Source: Bog-756 sp963738545 (GTDB taxonomy: Bacteria > Actinomycetota > Acidimicrobiia > Acidimicrobiales > RAAP-2). Taken from it: a DNA stretch of 64,000 nt. Within the stretch, counting starts at the first letter, position 1; each line of letters starts with the position of its first letter. The stretch covers positions 248,001 to 312,000 of the forward strand of contig CAVTXA010000007.1 in the NCBI GenBank assembly GCA_963738545.1, written 5' to 3'. Positions 55,776-63,316 of this stretch are shown piece after piece. The position numbers and the translations under genes were made by a program. A model generated the notes under the pieces. That model had not been told where the DNA came from. It worked only from the letters and a program-made list of their open reading frames with translations, and did not search any database.

Positions 55776-55829
55776 GTGCCCAGCATGGACCAGGGCGAGC
55801 CGAGGTGGGTGCCTGCGGGATCGGGGCGT

Positions 55830-56102
55830 TCAGAGGCCGCCGTTGCCACGGGTGAAGTAACTCCAGACCGCATCGACGACGGCATCGGGATCGTCGGGTG
55901 GCTCATCGGCCCGTCGCAGGTCGTCCCGGGCCTCGGAGGGTGCAGGGTCAATCAGCACCGGCTCGACCACGATGGACGCATCCGGCATCGGATCGGTCGA
56001 CGTCGACCCGGCGTCCCGCACCAGGCTGGTGGGACTGCCGTCGGAGAACCAACGGGCCTCGTGGCTGCCGCAGGGGTCGGTGTACCAGCCTTCTCGTACC
56101 AT
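55830..56102 (-). CDS. Small DUF2510-like hypothetical protein
   Basis: A 90-residue protein. WYTDPCGSHEARWFSDGSPT fits the DUF2510 pattern (WYxDP...RWWDG). The rest is acidic, and the C-terminus ends in SYFTRGNGGL. The function is unknown. The start ATG 56102 follows a GGGGGGA site. Confidence 0.62.
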   Translation of the reverse strand: MVREGWYTDPCGSHEARWFSDGSPTSLVRDAGSTSTDPMPDASIVVEPVLIDPAPSEARDDLRRADEPPDDPDAVVDAVWSYFTRGNGGL

Positions 56103-56431
56103 GGTCCCCCCCGGGCCTCGCCCGCTACCCCGATGGTACGCCTGGACGCGGGCCGTGGTGCCTCGGGCGGCCCTCAGCGTGAAGCGACCGCCACTGTCCG
56201 ACCGGAACGTGACCGGGCAAGCACGGCGACCCCCGGTGACGTGACCGTCCTGGCCCCCGCCCGGATGCCCATCCAGCAGCGCACCCGTCCGGCAGGCGCC
56301 CCACCCCGGTAGGGTGGGCAGCGCCTTCAGCAACGAGGGCCCACGAGAGCCGGGACACACGGTTCTCCGCAGTCCGATCGGTGGCACCCGACGTGAGCCT
56401 GGAAGGCGAGTCCTCGGGTCACCCAGGCCCA
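56103..56431. other. Divergent intergenic region, start of sigma gene unsettled
   Basis: About 330 bases between divergent genes. The sigma-factor frame stays open to GTG 56381, so the right part may be coding. No clear promoter, hairpin or repeat was identified. A G-rich stretch near 56104-56118 only serves as the leader of the leftward gene. Confidence 0.35.
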
Positions 56432-57094
56432 ATGGACGACCACCCCGACACCCCGCCGATAGGCGAATGGACCGACGGCGCCCTGGCCCAGGCGGTCGTG
56501 CTCAGCCGCATCGACGCCTTCACCGAGCTGCGTCGCCGTCATCTGTCGTCGGTCACCGCGGTGGCCCGGATGATCCTCGGCAACCGTTCCAGCTGTGAGG
56601 ACGTGGTGGCCGAGGTGTTCGTGGGCTTCTGGCTCGCACCGGAGAAGTTCGACGCCCAGCGGGGCACCGTCCTCGCCTACCTCCGACTGATGGCGCGGGG
56701 TCGGAGCATCGACCTGGTCCGCTCGGACACGGCACGTCGGCGCCGAGAGCTGACCGAGGACGTGGGTGTGCCGGACCACGATGCCGACGCCGCCATGATC
56801 GATGCCGAGGCGGCCGGCGAGGTGCGCGCCGCCCTCGCCCTGCTACCCGTCGACGAGAGGTGCCCCATCGAGCTGGCCTTCTTTCGGGGGATGACCTACG
56901 GCGCCGTCGCCCAGCGTCTCGGGCTCCCGGAGGGAACCGTGAAGTCGAGGATCCGGCGAGGGCTTCGCCGCCTGGAGCTGAGCGACAACCTCGAGGTCCT
57001 ACGAGCCGAGCTCAGTGCGCACCATGAGGATCAGGACGACGATGCCGACACGATGCTCGTCGGTGAAGACGCCACCAGTAGCGTGGAGCCATGA
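56432..57094 (+). CDS. ECF-type RNA polymerase sigma factor
   Basis: A protein of 220 residues from ATG 56432, or 237 from GTG 56381. Region 2 is FTELRRRHLSSVTAVARMIL with CEDVVAEVFVGFWLAPEKFD and a following ARGRSIDLVRSD. Region 4 is LALLPVDERCPIELAFFRGM and LGLPEGTVKSRIRRGLRRL. There is no visible anti-sigma gene; the next gene overlaps by ATGA and encodes a GAF domain protein. The acidic C-terminal extension may be a control element. Confidence 0.9.
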   Translation: MDDHPDTPPIGEWTDGALAQAVVLSRIDAFTELRRRHLSSVTAVARMILGNRSSCEDVVAEVFVGFWLAPEKFDAQRGTVLAYLRLMARGRSIDLVRSDTARRRRELTEDVGVPDHDADAAMIDAEAAGEVRAALALLPVDERCPIELAFFRGMTYGAVAQRLGLPEGTVKSRIRRGLRRLELSDNLEVLRAELSAHHEDQDDDADTMLVGEDATSSVEP

Positions 57095-57651
57095 GGGCCA
57101 ACTGGGAGGCGGGCGTGCGTGACCCCACCCGCGTGGCCGCCCTCCAGCGGACCGGTCTGGTCGGCTCGCCTCCCGACGACGCCTTCGACCGACTGTTGGA
57201 GTTGGCCATGACCCTCACCGGCGCGCCTCGGGGTTGCATCTCCCTGGTCGACGCAGAGAACACGTCGGCATTGAGTTCGGCGGGCTTTCCCGAGGACACG
57301 GTGCTCGCCGCGCCCAACCAGTACTCCTTCTGCAAGTTCGTGGTGTCCTCCGGTCGACCGTTGGTGGTGGACGACTCCCGAAGCGATCCCCGCACGTCCG
57401 GTGACCCGGCCATCGAGGCCTTCGACGCCGCCTCCTGGGCCGGCTACGCCATCGAGGACGATCACGGCAACATGCTCGGCACCTTCTGCATCATGGACTC
57501 CGTCCCCCACGAGTGGTCGGCGCTGGACCTGCATGTGCTGGCCACCCTGGCCAAGGCGGCCTCAGCCGAGATCGCCCTCCGCCAGGCCCGGGCCGAGGTC
57601 GAGGCCGCCCACTGGGAGATCGAGGCGCTGAGGGCGGCGCGGACCGACTAG
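57091..57651 (+). CDS. GAF-domain protein
   Basis: A 186-residue protein made of one GAF domain with a C-terminal helix. DAFDRLLELAMTLTGAPRGCISLVD (split over the first strands), YSFCKFVVSSGRPLVVDDSR and MLGTFCIMDSVPHEWSALDL are the core motifs. It has no kinase or DNA-binding module. The start overlaps the sigma-factor stop, so a sensory partner role for the sigma factor is likely but inferred. Cys residues could bind a chromophore or respond to redox. Confidence 0.85.
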   Translation: MRANWEAGVRDPTRVAALQRTGLVGSPPDDAFDRLLELAMTLTGAPRGCISLVDAENTSALSSAGFPEDTVLAAPNQYSFCKFVVSSGRPLVVDDSRSDPRTSGDPAIEAFDAASWAGYAIEDDHGNMLGTFCIMDSVPHEWSALDLHVLATLAKAASAEIALRQARAEVEAAHWEIEALRAARTD

Positions 57652-57783
57652 CGGCACCGATGGGCGTCGACCCGTGCTCCGGAGTCCGCCATCGTCCCCC
57701 CACGTTGCACGCCTCCGGCGTCCCCCTGGCCCACTCCGTTGGTCGCCAAGCTCGTGGCCGCGATCCGACCTCAGATGATTTGT

Positions 57784-57795
57784 CATTAGCTAATG
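57784..57795 (+). promoter_or_regulatory. Palindrome upstream of the ArsR-family gene
   Basis: The 12-base perfect palindrome CATTAGCTAATG is followed immediately by a second half AGCTAAT (57796-57802). It lies 15-27 bases upstream of the start at 57811 and overlaps the likely -10 region. This is a typical ArsR/SdpR-type autoregulatory site. Inferred. Confidence 0.6.
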
Positions 57796-57810
57796 AGCTA
57801 ATATCAGATC

Positions 57811-58125
57811 ATGAGTGACGACACCGGGGTGTTCAGGGCACTGGCCGATCCCACCCGGCGCCAGATCCTGGAAGACCTCCGACCTGGCGAACTCACGGCC
57901 GGGGAGATCGCCGCCCGGTTCACCATCAGTGCACCATCCATCTCCCGGCACCTTGGCGTGCTCAAGTCGGCCGGTCTGGTCACCGAGCGGCGCCAGGCCA
58001 ACCGCATCTACTACTCGTTGGTCGAACAGCGACTGGCGTTGTGCCTCGGTGGTTTTCTCTCTGCAGTCTGTCCCGAACAGGTCATCGTCCGCCAGCGCCG
58101 CAAGCGGTCGCCCCCGTCGTTGTGA
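57811..58125 (+). CDS. ArsR-family transcriptional regulator
   Basis: A 104-residue winged-helix regulator. FRALADPTRRQILEDL is the family start, and ISAPSISRHLGVLKSAGLVT the recognition helix; RRQANRIYYSLV is the wing. There is no metal-binding cysteine pair in the recognition helix, so it is more like SdpR than ArsR. Its TGA overlaps the DUF2071 start (GTGA). Confidence 0.9.
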   Translation: MSDDTGVFRALADPTRRQILEDLRPGELTAGEIAARFTISAPSISRHLGVLKSAGLVTERRQANRIYYSLVEQRLALCLGGFLSAVCPEQVIVRQRRKRSPPSL

Positions 58126-58883
58126 GCGTCGTCCCCACCATGGTCGGTGTCATCGACCGGCGCATCCTCGTGAACTACCGGTGCGACCCCGGTGTGCTCG
58201 ACGACCTCTTGCCCCCACCGTTCCGACCCCAGATGGTCGACGGATCCGCCGTCGCCGGCATCTGCCTGATCCGGCTGAGCCACCTCCGACCGAAGGGACT
58301 CCCCGTGACCGTGGGTATCACCACGGAGAACGCCGCCCACCGCATCGCCGTCGAGTGGGAGGGACCCGATGGCCCCAGTCGCGGCGTCTACATCCCGCGG
58401 CGGGATTCACCGTCCCGCCTCACCGTGGTGCTCGGCGGTCGACTCTTCCCCGGGGTCCACCACCGGGCCGAGTTCAGCGTGGCCGAGACAGCGGAGCGCC
58501 TGCGGGTGTCCTGCACCAGCCACGACGGTTCGACCCACGTGTCCATCGACGCCACCCGGTCGGTAGCCCTACCGGCAGACTCGGTCTTCGGGTCCCTCGA
58601 GGAAGCCTCGGCCTTCTTCGAGGGTGCTCCTCTCGGCTACTCCCCTACAGATCGGCCCGGATACTTCGAAGGGCTGGAACTCCGCTGTCAGCGCTGGGCG
58701 ATGACGCCACTCCGGATCGAGGCCGTGTCGTCCAGCTTCTTCGAGGTCGAGATGTTCCCGCTCGGGTCGGTGGAGTTCGACTCGGCCTTCCTGATGACCG
58801 ACATCCCGGCCACCTGGCACGGACGAGCCCCACTGACCGGGAGTGGCCGGCCCGTTCAGTCGCTGAGGGCGATGTCGAAGTAG
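58122..58883 (+). CDS. DUF2071-family protein
   Basis: A 253-residue protein of the DUF2071 (acetoacetate-decarboxylase-like fold) group. ILVNYRCDPGVLDDLLPPPF and GICLIRLSHLRP fit the N-terminal pattern, and a WEGPDGPSRGVYIPRRD segment the middle. The function is unknown. It starts at GTG 58122 overlapping arsR, or at ATG 58140. Its 3' end overlaps the convergent DUF3224 gene by 28 bases. Confidence 0.78.
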   Translation: MSVVPTMVGVIDRRILVNYRCDPGVLDDLLPPPFRPQMVDGSAVAGICLIRLSHLRPKGLPVTVGITTENAAHRIAVEWEGPDGPSRGVYIPRRDSPSRLTVVLGGRLFPGVHHRAEFSVAETAERLRVSCTSHDGSTHVSIDATRSVALPADSVFGSLEEASAFFEGAPLGYSPTDRPGYFEGLELRCQRWAMTPLRIEAVSSSFFEVEMFPLGSVEFDSAFLMTDIPATWHGRAPLTGSGRPVQSLRAMSK

Positions 58884-59239
58884 GCACCACCCTCGTCGTG
58901 GACGATGCGTGCTGAGCCCGACCAGCCCGAAAATCCTCCCGTGCCGGTGAGTGGCACGATGTGCCCGAACCACGTGTTGGGATCGGACTCGAGGCCGCCG
59001 TGTTGGACCGTCACTGCGCCTTCCCGGCCGTCCTCGGTGCACCCTTCGATGCGTTCGGTGGCCACATAGGAGCGGGAACCCTCCTCGGTACCTGCGGCCA
59101 TGAAGAGGGTGGTGGCGCTACCCACAATCCCCGACGTGAACGTCTTGGAGAACGTCATCACTCGCACCCAGTCCCCTTCGATCCCGGCGACCGAGGTGGG
59201 CTCCGCTCCGTCGACCGTGAATCGGGCCTGCAGTGTCAT
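58856..59239 (-). CDS. DUF3224-family protein
   Basis: A 127-residue allene-oxide-cyclase-barrel-like protein. RVMTFSKTFTSGIVGSATTL, YVATERIEGCTEDGREGAVT and GLESDPNTWFGHIVPLTGTG are the conserved strands. The function is unknown. Start ATG 59239. It ends tail to tail with DUF2071, with 28 bases of overlap. Confidence 0.85.
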   Translation of the reverse strand: MTLQARFTVDGAEPTSVAGIEGDWVRVMTFSKTFTSGIVGSATTLFMAAGTEEGSRSYVATERIEGCTEDGREGAVTVQHGGLESDPNTWFGHIVPLTGTGGFSGWSGSARIVHDEGGAYFDIALSD

Positions 59240-59475
59240 GGAAGCTCCTCACTCGGGCGTCTTGGTTCATCGTTGCGGGCGAAGGGGGACAGGGCATCTG
59301 TGATTCCCAGCCGATGACCCGGCGCCGTCACCAGTATGGCGCTCCGCGCAGCGGCCGGTGCTCCGCGCTCCCTCCCCCATCCGGGTGATCCCAGGTGTAA
59401 ACCAGCGGGGTCCGGGTAAAGGTTTCCCCTCCGAGGGTCGATCACCAGGATGACAGCGGCGTTCGCGGAGGGCGA

Positions 59476-60210
59476 GTGAGGGATGCGGTGACGATGGGAA
59501 AACAACGGGGGCGGAACCTACCGGTGCGGGCGTTGGTCGCCGTCGTCCTTGGGACCGGTCTGGTGACCGCGACCCTGGCCGGCCCGGCGGGGAGCAACGA
59601 ATCGTCGAGTACCAAGGCTGCGGTGGCCCACGCCAAAAACAAGCTCATCGTCCTCAAGGACCTGCCCAAGGGTTGGAAGTCGACGACGTCGTCGAACGAC
59701 AACTCGACCATCCCGGGGGCGAGCCAGCTGGCCGCCTGTCTGGGCGTGCCCACCAGCGTGATCAACGACAACCCACCGTCGGCCAACAGCCCGGAATTCG
59801 ACAGCGCCGATCAGTCGATGACGGTGACCGACAGCATCGCCGTGTCGCCGTCGACCGCTTCGGCCAAGGCCGACTTTGACTCCTTGGCCAACGCCAAGAC
59901 GCCCGGCTGCCTGACTACCGTCCTGAACGGCGTGACCAAGGCCACCCTGGCCTCGGAGTTCGGCTCGGGCGCCACCATCGGGACCATCGACGTGACCCGC
60001 TCGCCCGGCTCCGAGTTCGCCGGCCACGGGGCCAACTTCACGGCCTTCTTACCCGTGACGGTCCAAGAGGAGACGCTGAACGTGCAGCTCACCATCATCG
60101 ACTATCTGAAGGGTACGGAGAATGAGACCGTGACCTTCACCTCCGTGCAGAGCCCCTTCCCCACGTCCCTGGCCAAGCACCTCACAACGGTGGCCGTCAG
60201 CCGCTTTTGA
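59476..60210 (+). CDS. Secreted protein of unknown function
   Basis: A 244-residue exported protein. The N-terminus has a basic patch and a hydrophobic core (ALVAVVLGTGLVTATLAG), a signal peptide. The mature part has LIVLKDLPKGWKSTTSSND, a motif also seen in other actinobacterial secreted proteins of unknown role, and two conserved-looking cysteines (LAACLGVPTS, PGCLTTVLNG) that may form a disulfide. GTG 59476 with a GGAGG site is preferred over ATG 59494. Confidence 0.65.
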   Translation: MRDAVTMGKQRGRNLPVRALVAVVLGTGLVTATLAGPAGSNESSSTKAAVAHAKNKLIVLKDLPKGWKSTTSSNDNSTIPGASQLAACLGVPTSVINDNPPSANSPEFDSADQSMTVTDSIAVSPSTASAKADFDSLANAKTPGCLTTVLNGVTKATLASEFGSGATIGTIDVTRSPGSEFAGHGANFTAFLPVTVQEETLNVQLTIIDYLKGTENETVTFTSVQSPFPTSLAKHLTTVAVSRF

Positions 60211-60292
60211 GCGAGTCTCCCGAGCCCGTCGGACTGTCCGCCGCTATGGGGTCGGGCGATCGCGGTGAGGAGATCCGGGACTGACGGTTCCG

Positions 60293-61159
60293 CTACCCGC
60301 GGGCGAAGTGCGCGGTGAGCTCGTCGATCAGCTGCTCGTCCCGCTGGACCGGCAGGTCGTGCCCCATGCCGGGGACCAGCGTGAGCGTCGCCCCGGGTAT
60401 GGCGGCGGCCGTGGCCCGGCCGCCCGAGGGGTCAACGAGGATGTCGGCCTCACCGTGGATGACCAGGGTGGGGACGTCCAACCGGCCGAGTGCAGCCGAG
60501 CGGTCAGGCTGGGTGATGACGGCGGCCAGCTGGCGGACCGTGCCGGCGGGATGGAAGCCCCGGTCATAGGCGTCGGCGGCTTCCTGGCGGATCCGGTCTT
60601 CGTCGAAGGGGAACCCGGGCGAGCCGATAACCCTCCACCCCTTGACCCCCTGCTCGATGGCTTCGTCCCGCGTGGTGGCCGGAGCCACCATCAGCGTGGC
60701 CAGGGCCTCGGGATGGGGCTGGCCGACCGTCATGTCACCGGTGGTCGACATGATCGACACGAGGGTGCGGGTCCTCGCCGGATAGTCGAGGGCAAAGGTC
60801 TGGGCGATCATCCCGCCCATGGAGACCCCGACGATGTGCGCCGTGTCGAGGCCGAGCGCGTCCAGGAGCCCGGCGGCGTCGGCGGCCATGTCGGCGACCG
60901 TATAGGGGGCGGCGTAAGTCCCGTCCAGCAGTCCACCGATGTTGGCCTCGCCGGCGTCGTCGAACCAGGTCGACAGGCCCACATCCCGATTGTCGTAGCG
61001 GATCACGAAGAAGCCGCGGTCAGACAGCTGCCGACAGAAGCCCGAGTCCCAGGCGGTGAGCTGGCCTCCCAACCCCATGATCAGCAGCACCGGCGGTGCG
61101 CCCGGGTCGCCGAAGGTCTCGTACTCGATGGTGATCCCGTGCGCGGTGGCAGATGTCAT
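60293..61159 (-). CDS. Alpha/beta hydrolase
   Basis: A 288-residue hydrolase of the alpha/beta fold. ITIEYETFGDPGAPPVLLIM and RYDNRDVGLST are typical of the haloperoxidase/esterase (aclacinomycin methylesterase-like) group. The nucleophile elbow is VGVSMGGMIAQ, an acid is in VIHGEADILVDPSGG and the histidine in VPGMGHDLPVQ. The substrate is unknown. ATG 61159 gives the family start. Confidence 0.9.
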   Translation of the reverse strand: MTSATAHGITIEYETFGDPGAPPVLLIMGLGGQLTAWDSGFCRQLSDRGFFVIRYDNRDVGLSTWFDDAGEANIGGLLDGTYAAPYTVADMAADAAGLLDALGLDTAHIVGVSMGGMIAQTFALDYPARTRTLVSIMSTTGDMTVGQPHPEALATLMVAPATTRDEAIEQGVKGWRVIGSPGFPFDEDRIRQEAADAYDRGFHPAGTVRQLAAVITQPDRSAALGRLDVPTLVIHGEADILVDPSGGRATAAAIPGATLTLVPGMGHDLPVQRDEQLIDELTAHFARG

Positions 61160-61309
61160 GACCGAAAGCCTAGTGACGGCCATCATCCGTCGCTCGGTGT
61201 GCGGCCTGCTGCTCGAGCCGTGGTTCGACGACCGGTATACCGGTCGACGTGGCCAGACCGGCGGCACCGGCGTCGCCGAGGCGCCGGTGCGTCGCCGATC
61301 CGTTGACGA

Positions 61310-61627
61310 CTAGGCGTTCACCGCAGCGCGCGTCCAGGCCAGTGACTCGGCGCCCACACCGACGGCCTCGGCCACGTCGACCACCGGGACCACCTTCACG
61401 TCGTTCCAGTAGACGAACTTGGACACGAACCGGCTGACGGTGAGGGGATCGTCGGCCTCGAGGATGATGTAGCCACCGTTGGAAAGGGTGGAAAGGAAGC
61501 TGTGGACGGTGAGACCGTCCTCGGGCTTCCACTGCTCGAAGGTCTTGAGCAGGGCCTCCTGGTTGCTCAGGTTCTGGTCGTGGGCCAAGCCGGCCGTGCG
61601 GATCTGATAGTCGATGACGTACTTCAT
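61310..61627 (-). CDS. DUF3303-like small protein
   Basis: A 105-residue protein. MKYVIDYQIRTAGLAHDQNL and FLSTLSNGGYIILEADDPLT with VYWNDVKVVPVVDVAEAVG follow the pattern of DUF3303/dimeric alpha-beta barrel proteins. The function is unknown. The start ATG 61627 follows GAGGAGG. Confidence 0.72.
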   Translation of the reverse strand: MKYVIDYQIRTAGLAHDQNLSNQEALLKTFEQWKPEDGLTVHSFLSTLSNGGYIILEADDPLTVSRFVSKFVYWNDVKVVPVVDVAEAVGVGAESLAWTRAAVNA

Positions 61628-61836
61628 GGCGCCCTCCTCGGGTCGTGGTCGCTCCGCCGTGGGGCGACCACATTCGACCTTACGCCCGGGTCCGGTCGGG
61701 ATGTCGAGTGCCCACCTTGGGTACGGCTCCGATGGCGACCACGGGTGGTCCTCGGCATCCCACGGACGGCGGTTCCGGGCATGGATCTTGTCAACGACAG
61801 GTCCCTTCGGGTCGGCCCCTCGCCGAGACGAGGCCG

Positions 61837-61890
61837 GCCCTTGATCCCCGACCCGCCCTTGATACCCGACCCGCCCTTGATCCCCGACCC
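61837..61890. repeat. Three tandem copies of an 18-base unit
   Basis: The unit GCCCTTGATCCCCGACCC occurs three times in a row (61837, 61855, 61873); the middle copy has one substitution (A for C). It lies outside coding sequence, in an otherwise gene-free region. Confidence 0.9.
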
Positions 61891-61988
61891 GCATGGGAGT
61901 AGAACCGAATTGGTAGGTCGGATCGGCAACTCACGGATGGCCATGTGGCAGTGGTCGGTCCGGCCGTTCCGATGAGCGGTAACGCCCG

Positions 61989-62018
61989 AAGGCCCCTCGG
62001 CTTCAGCCGGGGGGCTTT
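61989..62018 (+). terminator. Strong hairpin, terminator-like
   Basis: A stem of about 13 pairs, AAGGCCCCTCGGCT with AGCCGGGGGGCTTT, with a very short loop and only three T residues after it. It could end a rightward transcript, but no rightward gene precedes it within about 800 bases. It may instead be part of a structured RNA together with the next hairpin. Confidence 0.45.
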
Positions 62019-62019
62019 C

Positions 62020-62039
62020 GCCGTCGGGGTTCCGACGGC
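62020..62039 (+). other. Perfect 8-bp hairpin with tetraloop
   Basis: GCCGTCGG (62020-62027) pairs perfectly with CCGACGGC (62032-62039), leaving a GGTT loop. It directly follows the previous hairpin, so the two form a tandem structure on either strand. Confidence 0.6.
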
Positions 62040-62202
62040 CATGCGGCGGATCGGCTCGGATGGATCTGGCCCGGCAAGGGCACAGGGCCGACGGGCCAGC
62101 GACACCGAGCATCATCAGAACACGTGGTGTGCCGTCGTTCGTCATCTCGCCGAAACGAATCCTTTGGCTGTTCCACTTCCCAAACCGGCGAGGCCCCGTC
62201 AT

Positions 62203-62253
62203 ACTAGGGTGATTGATGACCACTCCTAGTGGTTTAAAACCCACCATAAGTGG
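62203..62253 (+). promoter_or_regulatory. Inverted repeats in the cysDN control region
   Basis: Two similar dyads occur 21 bases apart: CCACT-cct-AGTGG (62220-62232) and CCAC-cataa-GTGG (62241-62253). The first also overlaps ACTAGG (62203-62208) pairing with CCTAGT (62225-62230). The AT-rich character is unusual for this region. This looks like a repressor or activator site for sulfate assimilation. Which regulator binds is unknown. Confidence 0.5.
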
Positions 62254-62411
62254 TATTGCCGCCATTCAGGAGCACTCCGCCCGCCGCCGGGATCATCGCA
62301 CGACGATCCGAGCGTGCTCCAAGTACCCCACCGAAGCCGCCGCCAGAGGCCTGGCCTGCACCAACCCGGCAACTCGATGACCCACCCCGTTCACGGAAGA
62401 AAGCAGGGAAG

Positions 62412-63316
62412 ATGGCCCGTCTGACCCACCTTCAACGCCTCGAGTCCGAGAGCATCGCCATCATGCGAGAGGCGGTGGCCGAGTCCGAACGGCCGGTCAT
62501 GCTCTACTCGGTAGGCAAGGACAGCGCAGTCATGCTCCACCTGGCCATGAAGGCCTTCTATCCCGGCCTGCCCCCGTTCCCCCTCCTCCATGTGGACACC
62601 ACCTGGAAGTTCCGGGCTATGTACGAGTTCCGGGACGAACTGGTCGACCGAGCTGGGCGTCGAGCTCCTGGTCCACCAGAACCCCGACTGCCTGGCCCAG
62701 GAGGTCAACCCCTTCACCCACGGCTCGGCCGTCCACACCGACCTCTGGAAGACCGAGGGCCTGAAACAGGCACTGGAGAAGCACAGCTTCGACCTGGCTT
62801 TCGGCGGTGCCCGTCGCGACGAGGAGAAGTCACGGGCCAAGGAGCGGATCTACTCGGTGCGGACGGTCCAGCACCGGTGGGATCCCAAGCAACAGCGCCC
62901 TGAGCTGTGGAGCATCTGCAACGCCCGCAAGCAGCCGGGCGAGAGCATCCGGGTGTTCCCGCTGTCCAACTGGACCGAGTTGGACGTATGGCAGTACATC
63001 TACCTCCAGGACATCCCGGTGGTTCCCCTCTACTTCGCCGCCCCCCGCCCGGTGGTGGAGCGGGACGGCACCCTCATCATGGTGGACGACGACCGGATGC
63101 CCCTGGCGCCGGGCGAGGAGCCTGAACTCCGCTCGGTGCGCTTCCGCACCCTCGGGCTGCTACCCGCTGACCGGGGCCATCGAGAGCCAGGCGGACACCC
63201 TGCCCGGGATCATCCAAGAGATGCTGCTCACCACCACGTCGGAGCGCCAGGGTCGGGTCATCGACCACGACGCCAGCGGATCCATGGAACGCAAGAAGCA
63301 AGAGGGGTACTTCTGA
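62412..63316 (+). CDS. cysD: Sulfate adenylyltransferase subunit 2 (CysD), two frameshifts
   Basis: The catalytic subunit of ATP sulfurylase, which makes adenylyl sulfate from sulfate and ATP. It has about 300 residues when repaired, the family size. Frame 1 has LQRLESESIAIMREAVAE and the PP-loop LYSVGKDSAVMLHLA. Frame 2, after about 62646, has LLVHQNPDCLAQEVNP, FGGARRDEEKSRAKERI and FPLSNWTELDVWQYI. Frame 3, after about 63157, has CYPLTGAIESQADTLPGII and ends at TGA 63316. Removing one base at each site restores the family sequence. The stop shares one base with the cysN start. An error is more likely than real loss. Confidence 0.92.

Larger units (their letters stand above)
61628..62411. 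promoter_or_regulatory. Long intergenic region before cysDN with repeats and hairpins
   Basis: About 780 bases without a gene. It holds an 18-base triple repeat (61837-61890), a strong hairpin (61989-62018), a second hairpin with GGTT loop (62020-62039), a weaker one (62067-62073 with 62092-62098), inverted repeats near 62203-62253, and a paired GGAGCAC/GTGCTCC segment near 62268-62319. The rightward part is probably the promoter and 5' leader of cysDN. No protein frame here is convincing. Confidence 0.5.

Noticed and set aside
61624..62265. Leftward open frames through the repeat region before cysDN
   Set aside because: They are Arg/Gly/Pro-rich, cross the hairpins and the 18-base repeats, and begin without ribosome-binding sites.
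62320..62411. A SAM riboswitch in the cysD leader
   Set aside because: Short matches to CGGCAAC and GATGACC exist, but I could not assemble the full set of conserved stems, so it is kept only as a weak hint under findings.
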